Assembly: GCA_009379825.1 (NCBI GenBank)
Contig: WHTA01000020.1
Coordinates: forward strand, 1 to 64,000
Direction of reading: 5' to 3'
Source: Streptosporangiales bacterium
GTDB lineage: Bacteria; Actinomycetota; Actinomycetes; Streptosporangiales; WHST01
DNA: 64,000 bases
Positions 26,142 to 33,359 of this stretch are shown here, one piece after another. A program made the position numbers and the translations under genes. Within the stretch, counting starts at the first letter, position 1, and every line of letters begins with the position of its first letter. The notes beneath the pieces were generated by a model that was given only the letters and a program-made list of their open reading frames with translations, ran no database searches and was not told the DNA's origin.

Positions 26142-26340
26142 CCAGGCTGTGGACAGCTGCCTGGGCTGTCCGTCGGCGCTGGTAGGCTGGCGTACGCCAC
26201 GTCGGTGAACGTGGCGCTTCGGCTACGAGGCATCGTCGATCTTCCCCTGAGCTGCCGTCGGCGTGGTGCTGCGTGGCCGAACGACGTACGACCTCCTGCC
26301 ACGGAAGGACCGTGGCCGCCGAGTCCGAAGGAGGCACCAG

Positions 26341-26637
26341 TTGTCCGCACGTCACTACGAGGTGATGGTCATCCTCGACCCGGATGTCGAGGAGCGCACC
26401 GTTGCCCCGTCGCTCGACCAGTTCCTGACCGTCGTGAAGAACAGCGGCGGCAGCGTGGAGAAGGTCGACGTCTGGGGTAGGCGCAAGCTCGCCTACGAGA
26501 TCAAGAAGAAGTCCGAGGGCATCTACGCGGTGCTCGACCTGACCGCGGAACCAGAGGCGGTCAAGGAGCTCGACCGGCAGCTCGGCCTGCAGGAGTCCGT
26601 GCTCCGCACGAAGGTGATCCGACCGGAGCTCCGCTGA
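26341..26637 (+). CDS. rpsF: 30S ribosomal protein S6
   Basis: Ribosomal protein of 98 residues: [15 protein letters not shown] at the N-terminus and [17 protein letters not shown] in the middle are diagnostic. It binds S18 and 16S rRNA in the platform of the small subunit. The start is TTG 26341 with GGAGG about 7 nt upstream. It is the first gene of the conserved rpsF-ssb-rpsR-rplI operon. The ~200 bp before it must hold the operon promoter; I see no confident -10/-35 pair there. Confidence 0.96.
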   Translation: MSARHYEVMVILDPDVEERTVAPSLDQFLTVVKNSGGSVEKVDVWGRRKLAYEIKKKSEGIYAVLDLTAEPEAVKELDRQLGLQESVLRTKVIRPELR

Positions 26638-26652
26638 GCAGGAGGTAGCCCG

Positions 26653-27153
26653 ATGGCAGCAGGCGACACCCCGATCACGATCGTCGGCAACCTGGTCGAC
26701 GACCCCAATCTTCGCTTCACCCAGTCCGGCCAGGCGGTCGCCAACTTCCGCGTCGCGTCCACGCCGCGGTACCGCGACAACCAAACCGGCGAGTGGAAGG
26801 ACGGCGAAGCGCTCTTCCTCACCTGCAACATCTGGCGGCAGGCGGCGGAGAACGTCGCCGAGTCCCTGCAGCGAGGCATGCGCGTGATCGTCAACGGCCG
26901 GCTCAGGCAGCGGTCGTTCGAGACCCAGCAGGGCGAGAAGCGCACCGTGTACGAGGTCGAGGTCGACGAGGTCGGCCCGTCGCTGCGGTACGCGTCGGCC
27001 AAGGTCACCAAGACCAGCCGCTCAGGCGGCGGGTTCGGCGGTGACAGCGGTGGCCAGCCGGGCGGCGGCGCTCCGGCCGACGACCCCTGGGCGACCCCGG
27101 CACCGGCCGGTGGCGGCGCACCGGGCGGCTCGTACGACGAGCCGCCGTTCTGA
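26653..27153 (+). CDS. ssb: Single-stranded DNA-binding protein
   Basis: Protein of 166 residues with an OB-fold ([36 protein letters not shown]), a Gly/Pro-rich flexible linker and the acidic C-terminal tip YDEPPF that recruits repair and replication proteins. It lies between rpsF and rpsR with GGAGGT before the ATG, the standard actinobacterial arrangement. Confidence 0.96.
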   Translation: MAAGDTPITIVGNLVDDPNLRFTQSGQAVANFRVASTPRYRDNQTGEWKDGEALFLTCNIWRQAAENVAESLQRGMRVIVNGRLRQRSFETQQGEKRTVYEVEVDEVGPSLRYASAKVTKTSRSGGGFGGDSGGQPGGGAPADDPWATPAPAGGGAPGGSYDEPPF

Positions 27154-27240
27154 CGCCGCATCGATCGAGCACCACCAAGTAGTTCTGTCCACACCACGGC
27201 CAATCCCGCCGCGAGGCGGACTCGAAGAAGGAGTTCCATG

Positions 27241-27477
27241 ATGGCCAAGAACATCGTGCGCAAGCCGCGCAAGAAAGTCTGTATGTTCTGCCAAGACAAG
27301 CTCACGTACGTCGACTACAAGGACACCGCGCTGCTGCGCAAGTTCATCTCGGACCGCGGCAAGATCCGCGCCAGGCGCGTCTCCGGCAACTGCCGGCAGC
27401 ACCAGCGCGACGTCGCGACGGCAGTGAAGAACGCCCGCGAGGTCGCACTGCTGCCGTACACCATGCAGGCACGCTGA
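27241..27477 (+). CDS. rpsR: 30S ribosomal protein S18
   Basis: Ribosomal protein of 78 residues with [20 protein letters not shown] typical of S18. It keeps CMFC near the N-terminus and a Cys in GNCRQHQRD, so it is the zinc-binding (C+) paralogue. Two adjacent ATGs exist (27238 and 27241); the second is better spaced from AAGGAG. It follows ssb in the operon. Confidence 0.95.
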   Translation: MAKNIVRKPRKKVCMFCQDKLTYVDYKDTALLRKFISDRGKIRARRVSGNCRQHQRDVATAVKNAREVALLPYTMQAR

Positions 27478-27494
27478 GTCGAGGGGAAGAGAAG

Positions 27495-27947
27495 ATGATG
27501 AAGCTCGTCCTCGTGCAAGAGGTCTCCGGACTCGGTGAGCCGGGAGACGTGGTCGACGTCAAGGATGGCTACGGGCGCAACTACCTGGTGCCCCGCGGGT
27601 ACGCCATGGTGGCGACCAAGGGCCAGGAGAAGCAGATCGCGCAGATCAAGCGGGCCCGCTCGGCGCGCGAGATCCGCGACCTCGACCAGGCCAAGGAGAT
27701 CGCCGACAAGCTCGGCAGCATGATCGTCAAGGTCGGCGCCCGCGCCGGCGACGGCGGCCGGCTGTTCGGATCGATCACCGCGGCCGACGTCGCAACCGCG
27801 GTGAAGGAGTCCGGCGGCCCCGAGCTCGACCGCAGGCGCATCGAACTACGCGCACCGGTGAAGACCGTCGGCAAGCACTCCGTGTCGATCCGGCTGCACC
27901 CGGAGGTCAGCGCCACCATCGACATCGACGTGGTGCCGAACAACTAA
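27495..27947 (+). CDS. rplI: 50S ribosomal protein L9
   Basis: Protein of 149-150 residues. The N-terminal L9 signature is GLGEPGDVVDVKDGYGRNYL, followed by the long connecting helix (QIKRARSAREIRDLDQAKEI) and the C-terminal rRNA-binding domain with GRLFGSITAADVA. Tandem ATGs at 27495 and 27498 give the same protein less one residue. It is the last gene of the operon and is followed by a strong hairpin. The replicative helicase dnaB, often next in actinobacteria, is not here. Confidence 0.96.
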   Translation: MMKLVLVQEVSGLGEPGDVVDVKDGYGRNYLVPRGYAMVATKGQEKQIAQIKRARSAREIRDLDQAKEIADKLGSMIVKVGARAGDGGRLFGSITAADVATAVKESGGPELDRRRIELRAPVKTVGKHSVSIRLHPEVSATIDIDVVPNN

Positions 27948-27965
27948 CGCACGACACTTCCAGCG

Positions 27966-27997
27966 AACGGGCCCCTGCACCATGCAGGGGCCCGTTT
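27966..27997 (+). terminator. Rho-independent terminator of the rpsF operon
   Basis: Perfect 14-bp stem AACGGGCCCCTGCA / TGCAGGGGCCCGTT with a three-base loop, ending in a short T run. It lies 19 bp after the rplI stop codon. Confidence 0.9.
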
Positions 27998-28055
27998 CGC
28001 AGGTCCGCAGCCACCCCGTTTGGGGCGTGCACTTCGGTTAGGCTGCTGCGCGGAT

Positions 28056-28433
28056 GTGGAACGGCGTTCGCAGCCGCGGCAGGGGCCGGATTCCACCAAC
28101 GTCAGCCCGTGGGTCTTCGTGCTCCTCGGCGGCGTCGGGGTGGCCGTGATCGTCCTCGCGGCGGCAATGCGCCGCGGCGCTAGTAGCTGGGTGCGCATGA
28201 CCTTGACCGTCGTCGGCTGCCTGTTCGCCTTCGGGCTGTGGCCGATGCTTCTCGTCATTCCGGCCATCGTCTTGCAGTTCAAGGCGCCGAGCAACGCTTG
28301 GTTCACCGCGCTCGCCGGCAACGCGGCCGAAGCACGCACCGGACCGGCCCAACACGCTCAGCACCCAGGGCAGCACAACCGACCACCAGAGGGCTGGCAC
28401 CAGCCAGACGAGCGGTACTGGCAGGGTCGGTGA
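28056..28433 (+). CDS. Small membrane protein, unknown function
   Basis: About 125 residues with two hydrophobic helices (WVFVLLGGVGVAVIVLAAAM and LTVVGCLFAFGLWPMLLVIP) followed by a hydrophilic His/Gln/Pro-rich C-terminus (QHAQHPGQHNRPPEGWHQ). The start is uncertain; GTG 28056 is the most reasonable in-frame codon, and no good ribosome-binding site is visible. The His-rich tail could bind metal, but this is speculation. No family recognised. Confidence 0.55.
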   Translation: MERRSQPRQGPDSTNVSPWVFVLLGGVGVAVIVLAAAMRRGASSWVRMTLTVVGCLFAFGLWPMLLVIPAIVLQFKAPSNAWFTALAGNAAEARTGPAQHAQHPGQHNRPPEGWHQPDERYWQGR

Positions 28434-28440
28434 GCGCCGG

Positions 28441-28882
28441 CTACGGGTTGGCGTAGCTGCGGCGTGGTGCGATCAGCACGGCGGCCCGTCGTTGTTCGGC
28501 CATGACGCGGTCGTAGGTGTCCCAGTCGTCGTGGGTTCCGCCTGCGGCTCGGAAGACGTCGCGCAACAGGGCTCGCAGCGCCGAGTCGTCGACGTCCGGA
28601 TGTCGGTCGTCCGGGCCGATGATCTCCGCGTCCCCCTCGACGGTGGCCCACTGTCAGCCGGCCCGGGCCACGATCGTCGCGCGCGGGGCGGCGCGCAGGT
28701 GCTGCAGCTTGCGGGACCCGCCGATTGCCACCAGCCCGACGACCTGCACACCGGTGACGGGATGCGGCAGCACGCCGGCGTTGACCACGGACGCCTGCAC
28801 GCTGCCGTCAGCGCGCGAGGTGCTCAACGCAGAGCCCGTGATCCTTGGGGATCAGCTCAGCGAACGCAGAGATATCAGTCAT
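28441..28882 (-). pseudogene. Pyridoxamine-oxidase-like (PPOX/F420-type split-barrel) remnant
   Basis: From ATG 28882 the frame reads MTDISAFAELIPKDHGLCV then runs off after 24 residues. The next frame continues LSTSRADGSVQASVVNAGVL and HLRAAPRATIVARAG, then meets TGA where homologues have Trp (AG-stop-QWATVEG). It resumes to YDRVMAEQRRAAVLIAPRRS and stops at 28441. This is the ordinary order of the ~145-residue TIGR03618-like flavin/F420 oxidoreductase family. Two lesions, one indel near 28812 and one Trp-to-stop change, mean it is dead unless the sequence is wrong. Confidence 0.75.
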
Positions 28883-29000
28883 GAAGGACTACCTTCCACG
28901 GCTACACCGCCGCCGTCCAGTCCTTACTGCCGAAAGACCAGGTCGGTCGCCGCCGATCGACCGCTGTGAGCACTGCCCGGCCGTTCGTACGTTCGAGGGC

Positions 29001-29501
29001 ATGCCGAGCCCACACCCGCCCGAGATCAGCGTGCAGCTCTACCGCGCGGCCACCGAGCTGGCCGCCGCGAGCCCGCCGTGGCTGCAGCAGCTCGTCGAGA
29101 TCGGTACCGAGGCCGGCCTCGCCGTGTTCGCGCTGTTCTTCCTCGCCGCCTGGTGGCGTTCCCGCCGACTGCCCGACGGCAGCCAGGCGTTGGCGCTGCT
29201 CGCTCCGGTGGCCACCGTCGTCGCGTACCTGGCCAGCGAGGCGGTCAAGCTGGGCGTACGTGCGGACCGGCCGTGCCGGACGGTGCCCGACGTGCAACCG
29301 ATCGCCGCCTGCCCGGGCGTCGGGGACTGGTCGCTGCCCAGCAACCACGCCGCCATCGCAGGCGCCGCGGTCGTCACCGTCGCCGTGGCCTGGCGGGTGC
29401 TCACGGTCGCGGTGCTGGCCCGCCCGGCCGGCCGTGCGGTCACCCTGCTGCGTGGCTACCGACTCACCCGGCCGCTCGTCGCCAGTGGCCGGACGCGATG
29501 A
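29001..29501 (+). CDS. PAP2-like phosphatase lacking its third catalytic motif
   Basis: Membrane protein of 166 residues. The first two phosphatase motifs are seen: KLGVRADRPC (KxxxxxxRP) and SLPSNHAAIAG (PSxH with Asn). The third motif, SRxxxxxHxxxD in the last helix pair, is absent: the sequence jumps from VTVAVAWRVLTVAVLARP to a basic tail. An in-frame internal deletion is likely, so lipid-phosphatase activity is doubtful. ATG 29001 starts the protein. The stop overlaps the next ATG (ATGA), so it is coupled to the DedA gene. Confidence 0.75.
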   Translation: MPSPHPPEISVQLYRAATELAAASPPWLQQLVEIGTEAGLAVFALFFLAAWWRSRRLPDGSQALALLAPVATVVAYLASEAVKLGVRADRPCRTVPDVQPIAACPGVGDWSLPSNHAAIAGAAVVTVAVAWRVLTVAVLARPAGRAVTLLRGYRLTRPLVASGRTR

Positions 29502-30148
29502 GCCAGGCGATCCTGGACGCCGTGCACGGCGTCGTCACCTCGCCGTGGATCTACCTGATCCTGGTCGCGCTCGCCTGGGTGGACGGCTTCCTGCCCGCGT
29601 TCCCCAGCGAGAGCGTGGTGATCACCGCGGGCGTCTTCGCCGCCGCCGGCAACCCGAACCTGTACGCGGCCATCGCGGTGGCGGCCGCCGGAGCGTTCGC
29701 CGGCGACCACACCGCGTACCTCATCGGCCGGCTGGCCGGCGCACGGCTGCTGGCACGGGCCCGACCGGGCACCCGGCGCAGGCGTGCACTCGACCGGGCG
29801 GCAGGCGCGCTCGCCGTACGCGGCGGGCTCGTGCTCGTCGTCGCGCGCTACATCCCCGGCGGCCGGACGGCCGTGACGCTCACCATGGGCACCGTTGCGT
29901 ACCCGCTGCCTCGGTTCACCCTGTTCGCCGCGCTCGCAGCCGGCACCTGGGGGACGTACGGCGGGCTGATCGGCTACCTCAGTGGTCTCGCGAGGCCGAC
30001 CCGGTGCGCGGGCTGCTGTTCGGCCTCGGCCTCGCCGCCGGCATCACCGTCGTGGCGGAGGCCGTCAGGTACGTTCGCCGACGTAGAGCACGTTGCCGTC
30101 CGGGTCGCGGAAGTCGAACATCGGCGGCACGCCCGCCCAGCGCAGTAG
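29498..30148 (+). pseudogene. DedA-family membrane protein with a C-terminal frameshift
   Basis: ATG 29498 opens a DedA/SNARE-associated protein: WVDGFLPAFPSESVVITAGV, AGAFAGDHTAYLIGR and ARYIPGGRTAVTLTMG with its conserved Arg. After GGLIGYLSG (near 29990) the frame becomes ARPTRCAGCC, while the neighbouring frame reads the expected last helix, READPVRGLLFGLGLAAGI. One base change near 29995 would restore a ~200-residue protein. As written, the reading frame ends at 30148 and overlaps the VOC gene on the other strand. Confidence 0.75.
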
Positions 30149-30433
30149 CTCGTCGACGGCCACGCCGCGACTGGACAGGTGGGCGTGCAGCGCTGCCGCA
30201 TCGTCGGTCGTGAAGCGGATCCCGGTGTCCACGCCAGCCTCGTGTGCGGGGGTCAGCGCGACGCTGACGGCCGACCCTGGCGGGCGCACCTCGATCCAGC
30301 GCCCGCCGAGCTGCTCGACCGGCGCGTCTATGAGCGTCTCGAACCCGAGCGTCTCGGCGTAGAACGCCAGCGCCCGGTCCTGGTCACTGACCGGGATGCC
30401 CACCGTGCGCACCCCGTCGATACGTGCGGTCAT
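30065..30433 (-). CDS. VOC-superfamily (glyoxalase/bleomycin-resistance-like) protein
   Basis: Protein of 122 residues with the paired beta-alpha-beta-beta-beta fold: TVGIPVSDQDRALAFYAETL, WIEVRPPGSAVSVAL, GIRFTTDDAAALHAHL and MFDFRDPDGNVLYVGE. The last Asp/Glu region is the usual metal-ligand strand. ATG 30433 overlaps the stop of the upstream SRPBCC gene (ATGA), with GGAGG properly spaced. Members range from dioxygenases to antibiotic-binding proteins; the substrate is unknown. Confidence 0.88.
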   Translation of the reverse strand: MTARIDGVRTVGIPVSDQDRALAFYAETLGFETLIDAPVEQLGGRWIEVRPPGSAVSVALTPAHEAGVDTGIRFTTDDAAALHAHLSSRGVAVDELLRWAGVPPMFDFRDPDGNVLYVGERT

Positions 30434-30987
30434 GATCGTTCCTCCGGTTCCGTGTCGCCCTCGAGCGCGGCCTTGAGCACGGTCAGGCGGTCGCGCCAGA
30501 AGGCCTTGGTCTGCTGCGCGGTCTCCGCGTCGGGCAACCGCTCGTGCTCCACGGCGAGCTGGCTCTTGGCTGCTCCCTTGGCCTCGAACGTGATGGCGAC
30601 CCTGGTGCCGTCGTCGGGTCGCTCGAAGCGGGCCGACCGGCATGCGTGCGAGGTGCGTTCGCGCAGCACGACTCCGGGCAGCCAGCGCTCCCGCTCCGCC
30701 GGGTCGACGACGGCGGCGTATAGGCATTCGACGGCCACGTTCACCGTCTTGCTGGCGCCGGCGGCGAACGTGCCGCCGGGCCGTACGCCCGGTTCGCGCA
30801 GCCCGCGCGCCTGCTCGTACTCGACGATCAGCTTCTGCGCCCACCAACTGCTTAGCCCCTGCTCCTGTTCGAGCCAGTCGGCGATCTCCCGGTACGGGCG
30901 GCCAGGCGCACCCCACTCGTCGAGCAGGGCGAACCACTCGTCGTAGGTCCGGCCGGCCGCCCGGCGTTCGCGCTTGGTCGCATTCAT
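30430..30987 (-). CDS. DUF4287-type N-terminus fused to an SRPBCC (START-like) domain
   Basis: Protein of 185 residues. The first ~65 residues (RTYDEWFALLDEWGAPGRPY, then WLEQEQGLSSWWAQKLIVEY) match the DUF4287 helical domain. The rest is a ligand-binding START-like fold (ECLYAAVVDPAERERWLPG, ARFERPDDGTRVAITFEAKG). ATG 30987 follows GGAGA. It is transcribed with the VOC gene and divergently from the YCII/ECF sigma pair, a grouping seen for ECF sigma regulons. Function is unknown. Confidence 0.8.
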   Translation of the reverse strand: MNATKRERRAAGRTYDEWFALLDEWGAPGRPYREIADWLEQEQGLSSWWAQKLIVEYEQARGLREPGVRPGGTFAAGASKTVNVAVECLYAAVVDPAERERWLPGVVLRERTSHACRSARFERPDDGTRVAITFEAKGAAKSQLAVEHERLPDAETAQQTKAFWRDRLTVLKAALEGDTEPEERS

Positions 30988-31077
30988 GGTGTTCTCCTCT
31001 CTTCGCAACCTGGTAGAAGCTGCGGTGCCGGTTTCGACATCCCTGGCGGAGAATCGTGGAAAATTCTGGAGGTACCG

Positions 31078-31449
31078 ATGAAGTACCTGGTTCTGATCTA
31101 CACCAACCCGCAGGCGCGGCAGCTCTGGGAGCAGCTGCCCGAGGCCGAGCGGGCCGCGGGGCTGCGGGCGTATGCCGCGCTGAACGAGGAGCTCGCCGCG
31201 TCGGGAGAGATGATCGTGTCGGAGTCCCTCGCCGACTCGTCGCTCGCCAAGCACCTGACCGTTCGCGGCGGGGAGGCGATGACCACCGACGGGCCGTACG
31301 CGGAGGTGAAGGAACAGCTGGCCGGCTTCTACCTGGTCGAGTGCGGCGACATCGACCGGGCCTGCGAGATCGCGGCGCGCATTCCGGAAGCCGAGGCCGG
31401 GGTGGTCGAGGTACGGCCGGTGCGTACCTTCGGCGGGGTGGAGATGTGA
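31078..31449 (+). CDS. YCII/DGPF-domain protein
   Basis: Protein of 123 residues with the DGPF-type motif TDGPYAEVKEQLAGFYLVE and an N-terminal MKYLVLIYTNPQ strand, the standard ferredoxin-like YCII fold. GGAGG precedes the ATG. The stop overlaps the GTG start of the sigma factor (GTGA). DGPF proteins are the hallmark partner of ECF42-group sigma factors, although their biochemical role is not settled. Confidence 0.92.
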   Translation: MKYLVLIYTNPQARQLWEQLPEAERAAGLRAYAALNEELAASGEMIVSESLADSSLAKHLTVRGGEAMTTDGPYAEVKEQLAGFYLVECGDIDRACEIAARIPEAEAGVVEVRPVRTFGGVEM

Positions 31450-32705
31450 CGGCGGCGGTCGAAGTCGAGGGCCTGCTACGAGCGCTCGCGCCGCAGGTCG
31501 TCGGGCGGCTCGTCCGGCGGTACGGCGACTTCGACAGCTGCGAGGACGCCGTACAGGAGGCCCTGCTCTCGGCCGCGCAGCAATGGCCGGTCGACGGTGT
31601 GCCCGACAACCCGCGGGGCTGGCTGGTCACGGTCGCGTCCCGCCGGCTGGTCGAGGCGGTGCGCAGCGACACCGCGCGCCGGCGGCGGGAGGCGACCGCC
31701 GCGCAGCTCGAACCACCGCACGGCGACGTGGCGCCGGCCGAGGACGACGCGCTGACGCTGCTGTTGCTCTGCTGCCATCCGTCGCTCACGCTCCCGTCGC
31801 AGGTGGCGCTGACGCTGCGGGCCGTAGGCGGCCTGACCACGGCGGAGATCGCGCGCGCGTTGCTGGTGCCAGAGTCGACCGTCGGCCCGCGCATCAGCCG
31901 GGCGAAGCAACGGATCAGGGCCAGCGGGGCGGAGTTCCGGCTGCCGCCGCCGGCGGAACGGTCGCAGCGGGTCGCCGCGGTGCTGAAGGTGCTGTACCTG
32001 ATCTTCAACGAGGGTTACGCCGCGAGCTCCGGCCCGGCACTGCTGCGGGTCGAGCTCACGGCCGAGGCGATCCGGCTCACCAGGAAGCTCCAGGCACTAC
32101 TGCCGGACGACGGCGAGGTGGCCGGTCTGCTCGCCCTCATGCTGCTCACCGACGCGCGGCGGCCGGCCCGCACCCGTCCCGACGGTGCGCTCGTACCGCT
32201 CGCCGAGCAGGACCGCAGCCGGTGGGACCGGCCGGCCATCGACGAAGGGGCCGCGCTCGTCACGCGCACGCTCGCGGCCGGGCCCGTCGGCCCGTACCAG
32301 CTGCAGGCTGCCATCGCCGCCGTGCACGCCGACGCCGAACGAGCCGAGAACACCGACTGGCCGCAGATCCTCGGGCTGTACGACCTGCTCCGCGCCGCCG
32401 CGCCCGGGCCGATGGTCACCCTGAACCGCATCGTCGCCGTGGCGATGGTCCACGGCGCGGCGGCGGCCCTGGGTGAGCTGACCACCGCCTCGACCGACGA
32501 CGCGCTCGCCGGGCACTACCGGGTGGATGCGGTGCGCGCATACCTGCTCGAGCTGGTCGGCGACCGCGACGCCGCGAGGGACGCCTACCTCACCGCCGCC
32601 CGCCGCACGCTGAGCGTCCCTGAGCAGCGGTACCTCAGGTCGCGCGCGGCGGCGCTGTCCGCCGTGCCCGGTCAGTCCTCGACCGGCACCAGCCCCGCCT
32701 CGTAG
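31446..32705 (+). CDS. ECF sigma factor of the ECF42 type (with C-terminal helical extension)
   Basis: Protein of 419 residues. The sigma-2 region contains YGDFDSCEDAVQEALLSA and the sigma-4 helix-turn-helix reads LTTAEIARALLVPESTVGPR. A long C-terminal extension of ~220 residues (NEGYAASSGP, GPYQLQAAIAAVHADAE, LNRIVAVAMVHG) is the TPR-like region that defines this ECF group and is needed for activity in studied members. There is no anti-sigma gene. GTG 31446 overlaps the DGPF gene stop. Its 3' end overlaps the convergent response-regulator gene by 34 bp. Confidence 0.93.
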   Translation: MTAAVEVEGLLRALAPQVVGRLVRRYGDFDSCEDAVQEALLSAAQQWPVDGVPDNPRGWLVTVASRRLVEAVRSDTARRRREATAAQLEPPHGDVAPAEDDALTLLLLCCHPSLTLPSQVALTLRAVGGLTTAEIARALLVPESTVGPRISRAKQRIRASGAEFRLPPPAERSQRVAAVLKVLYLIFNEGYAASSGPALLRVELTAEAIRLTRKLQALLPDDGEVAGLLALMLLTDARRPARTRPDGALVPLAEQDRSRWDRPAIDEGAALVTRTLAAGPVGPYQLQAAIAAVHADAERAENTDWPQILGLYDLLRAAAPGPMVTLNRIVAVAMVHGAAAALGELTTASTDDALAGHYRVDAVRAYLLELVGDRDAARDAYLTAARRTLSVPEQRYLRSRAAALSAVPGQSSTGTSPAS

Positions 32706-33343
32706 GCGACGATCGCCGCCTGCACCCGGTTCTTCGCCTCCAGCCTGGTGAGGATGCTGCTCACGTACGCCTTCACGGTGCCCTCGACGAGGTAGAGCCG
32801 GCGTCCGATCTCGGCGTTCGACAGGCCCGCGCCGATCAGGCCGAGCACGTCCCGCTCCCTGTTGGTCAACGACGCCACCTGTTGTTTGGCCGCGGCACTG
32901 CGCGACATCCGGCCGCCGGAGCCGCCGGTGGCCAGCTCGGCGATCACCCGCTTCGCCACCCGCGGCGAGAGGTACGCGGCGCCACCGGCCACCGCGTGCA
33001 CGGCGGTGAGCAGCTCCCGCGGGTCACCGGACTTGAGCAGGAAACCGCTCGCCCCGTCACCCAGCGCCCTGGCGATGTACTCGTCCTCGGAGAACGTGGT
33101 GAGCACGACGACCGCCACGTCGGGTACGGACGCCTTGATCTCCGCGCCCGCGGCGAGCCCGTCCACCTCGGGCATCCTGATGTCGAGCAGCGCGACGTCC
33201 GGCCGGTGCCGCTGCGCCAGGTCGATGGCCGCGCGACCGTCGTCGGCCTCGGCCACCACCTCGAGCTCCGCGTCCGTCTCGAGGATCGCGCGCACACCTG
33301 CGCGCACCATGCCCTCGTCGTCGGCGAGCAGTACCCGGATCAT
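32672..33343 (-). CDS. NarL/LuxR-family response regulator
   Basis: Protein of 223 residues: receiver domain with phosphoacceptor Asp54 (DVALLDIRMPEVDG), acidic pocket DDE at residues 8-10 and Lys in LLKSGDPREL; then a LuxR-type helix-turn-helix (LTNRERDVLGLIGAGLSNAE, EGTVKAYVSSILTRL). It follows the histidine kinase by 16 bp with AAGGGAG before the ATG, so it is its cognate regulator. Confidence 0.94.
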   Translation of the reverse strand: MIRVLLADDEGMVRAGVRAILETDAELEVVAEADDGRAAIDLAQRHRPDVALLDIRMPEVDGLAAGAEIKASVPDVAVVVLTTFSEDEYIARALGDGASGFLLKSGDPRELLTAVHAVAGGAAYLSPRVAKRVIAELATGGSGGRMSRSAAAKQQVASLTNRERDVLGLIGAGLSNAEIGRRLYLVEGTVKAYVSSILTRLEAKNRVQAAIVAYEAGLVPVED

Positions 33344-33359
33344 CGCGTTCTCCCTTCCT

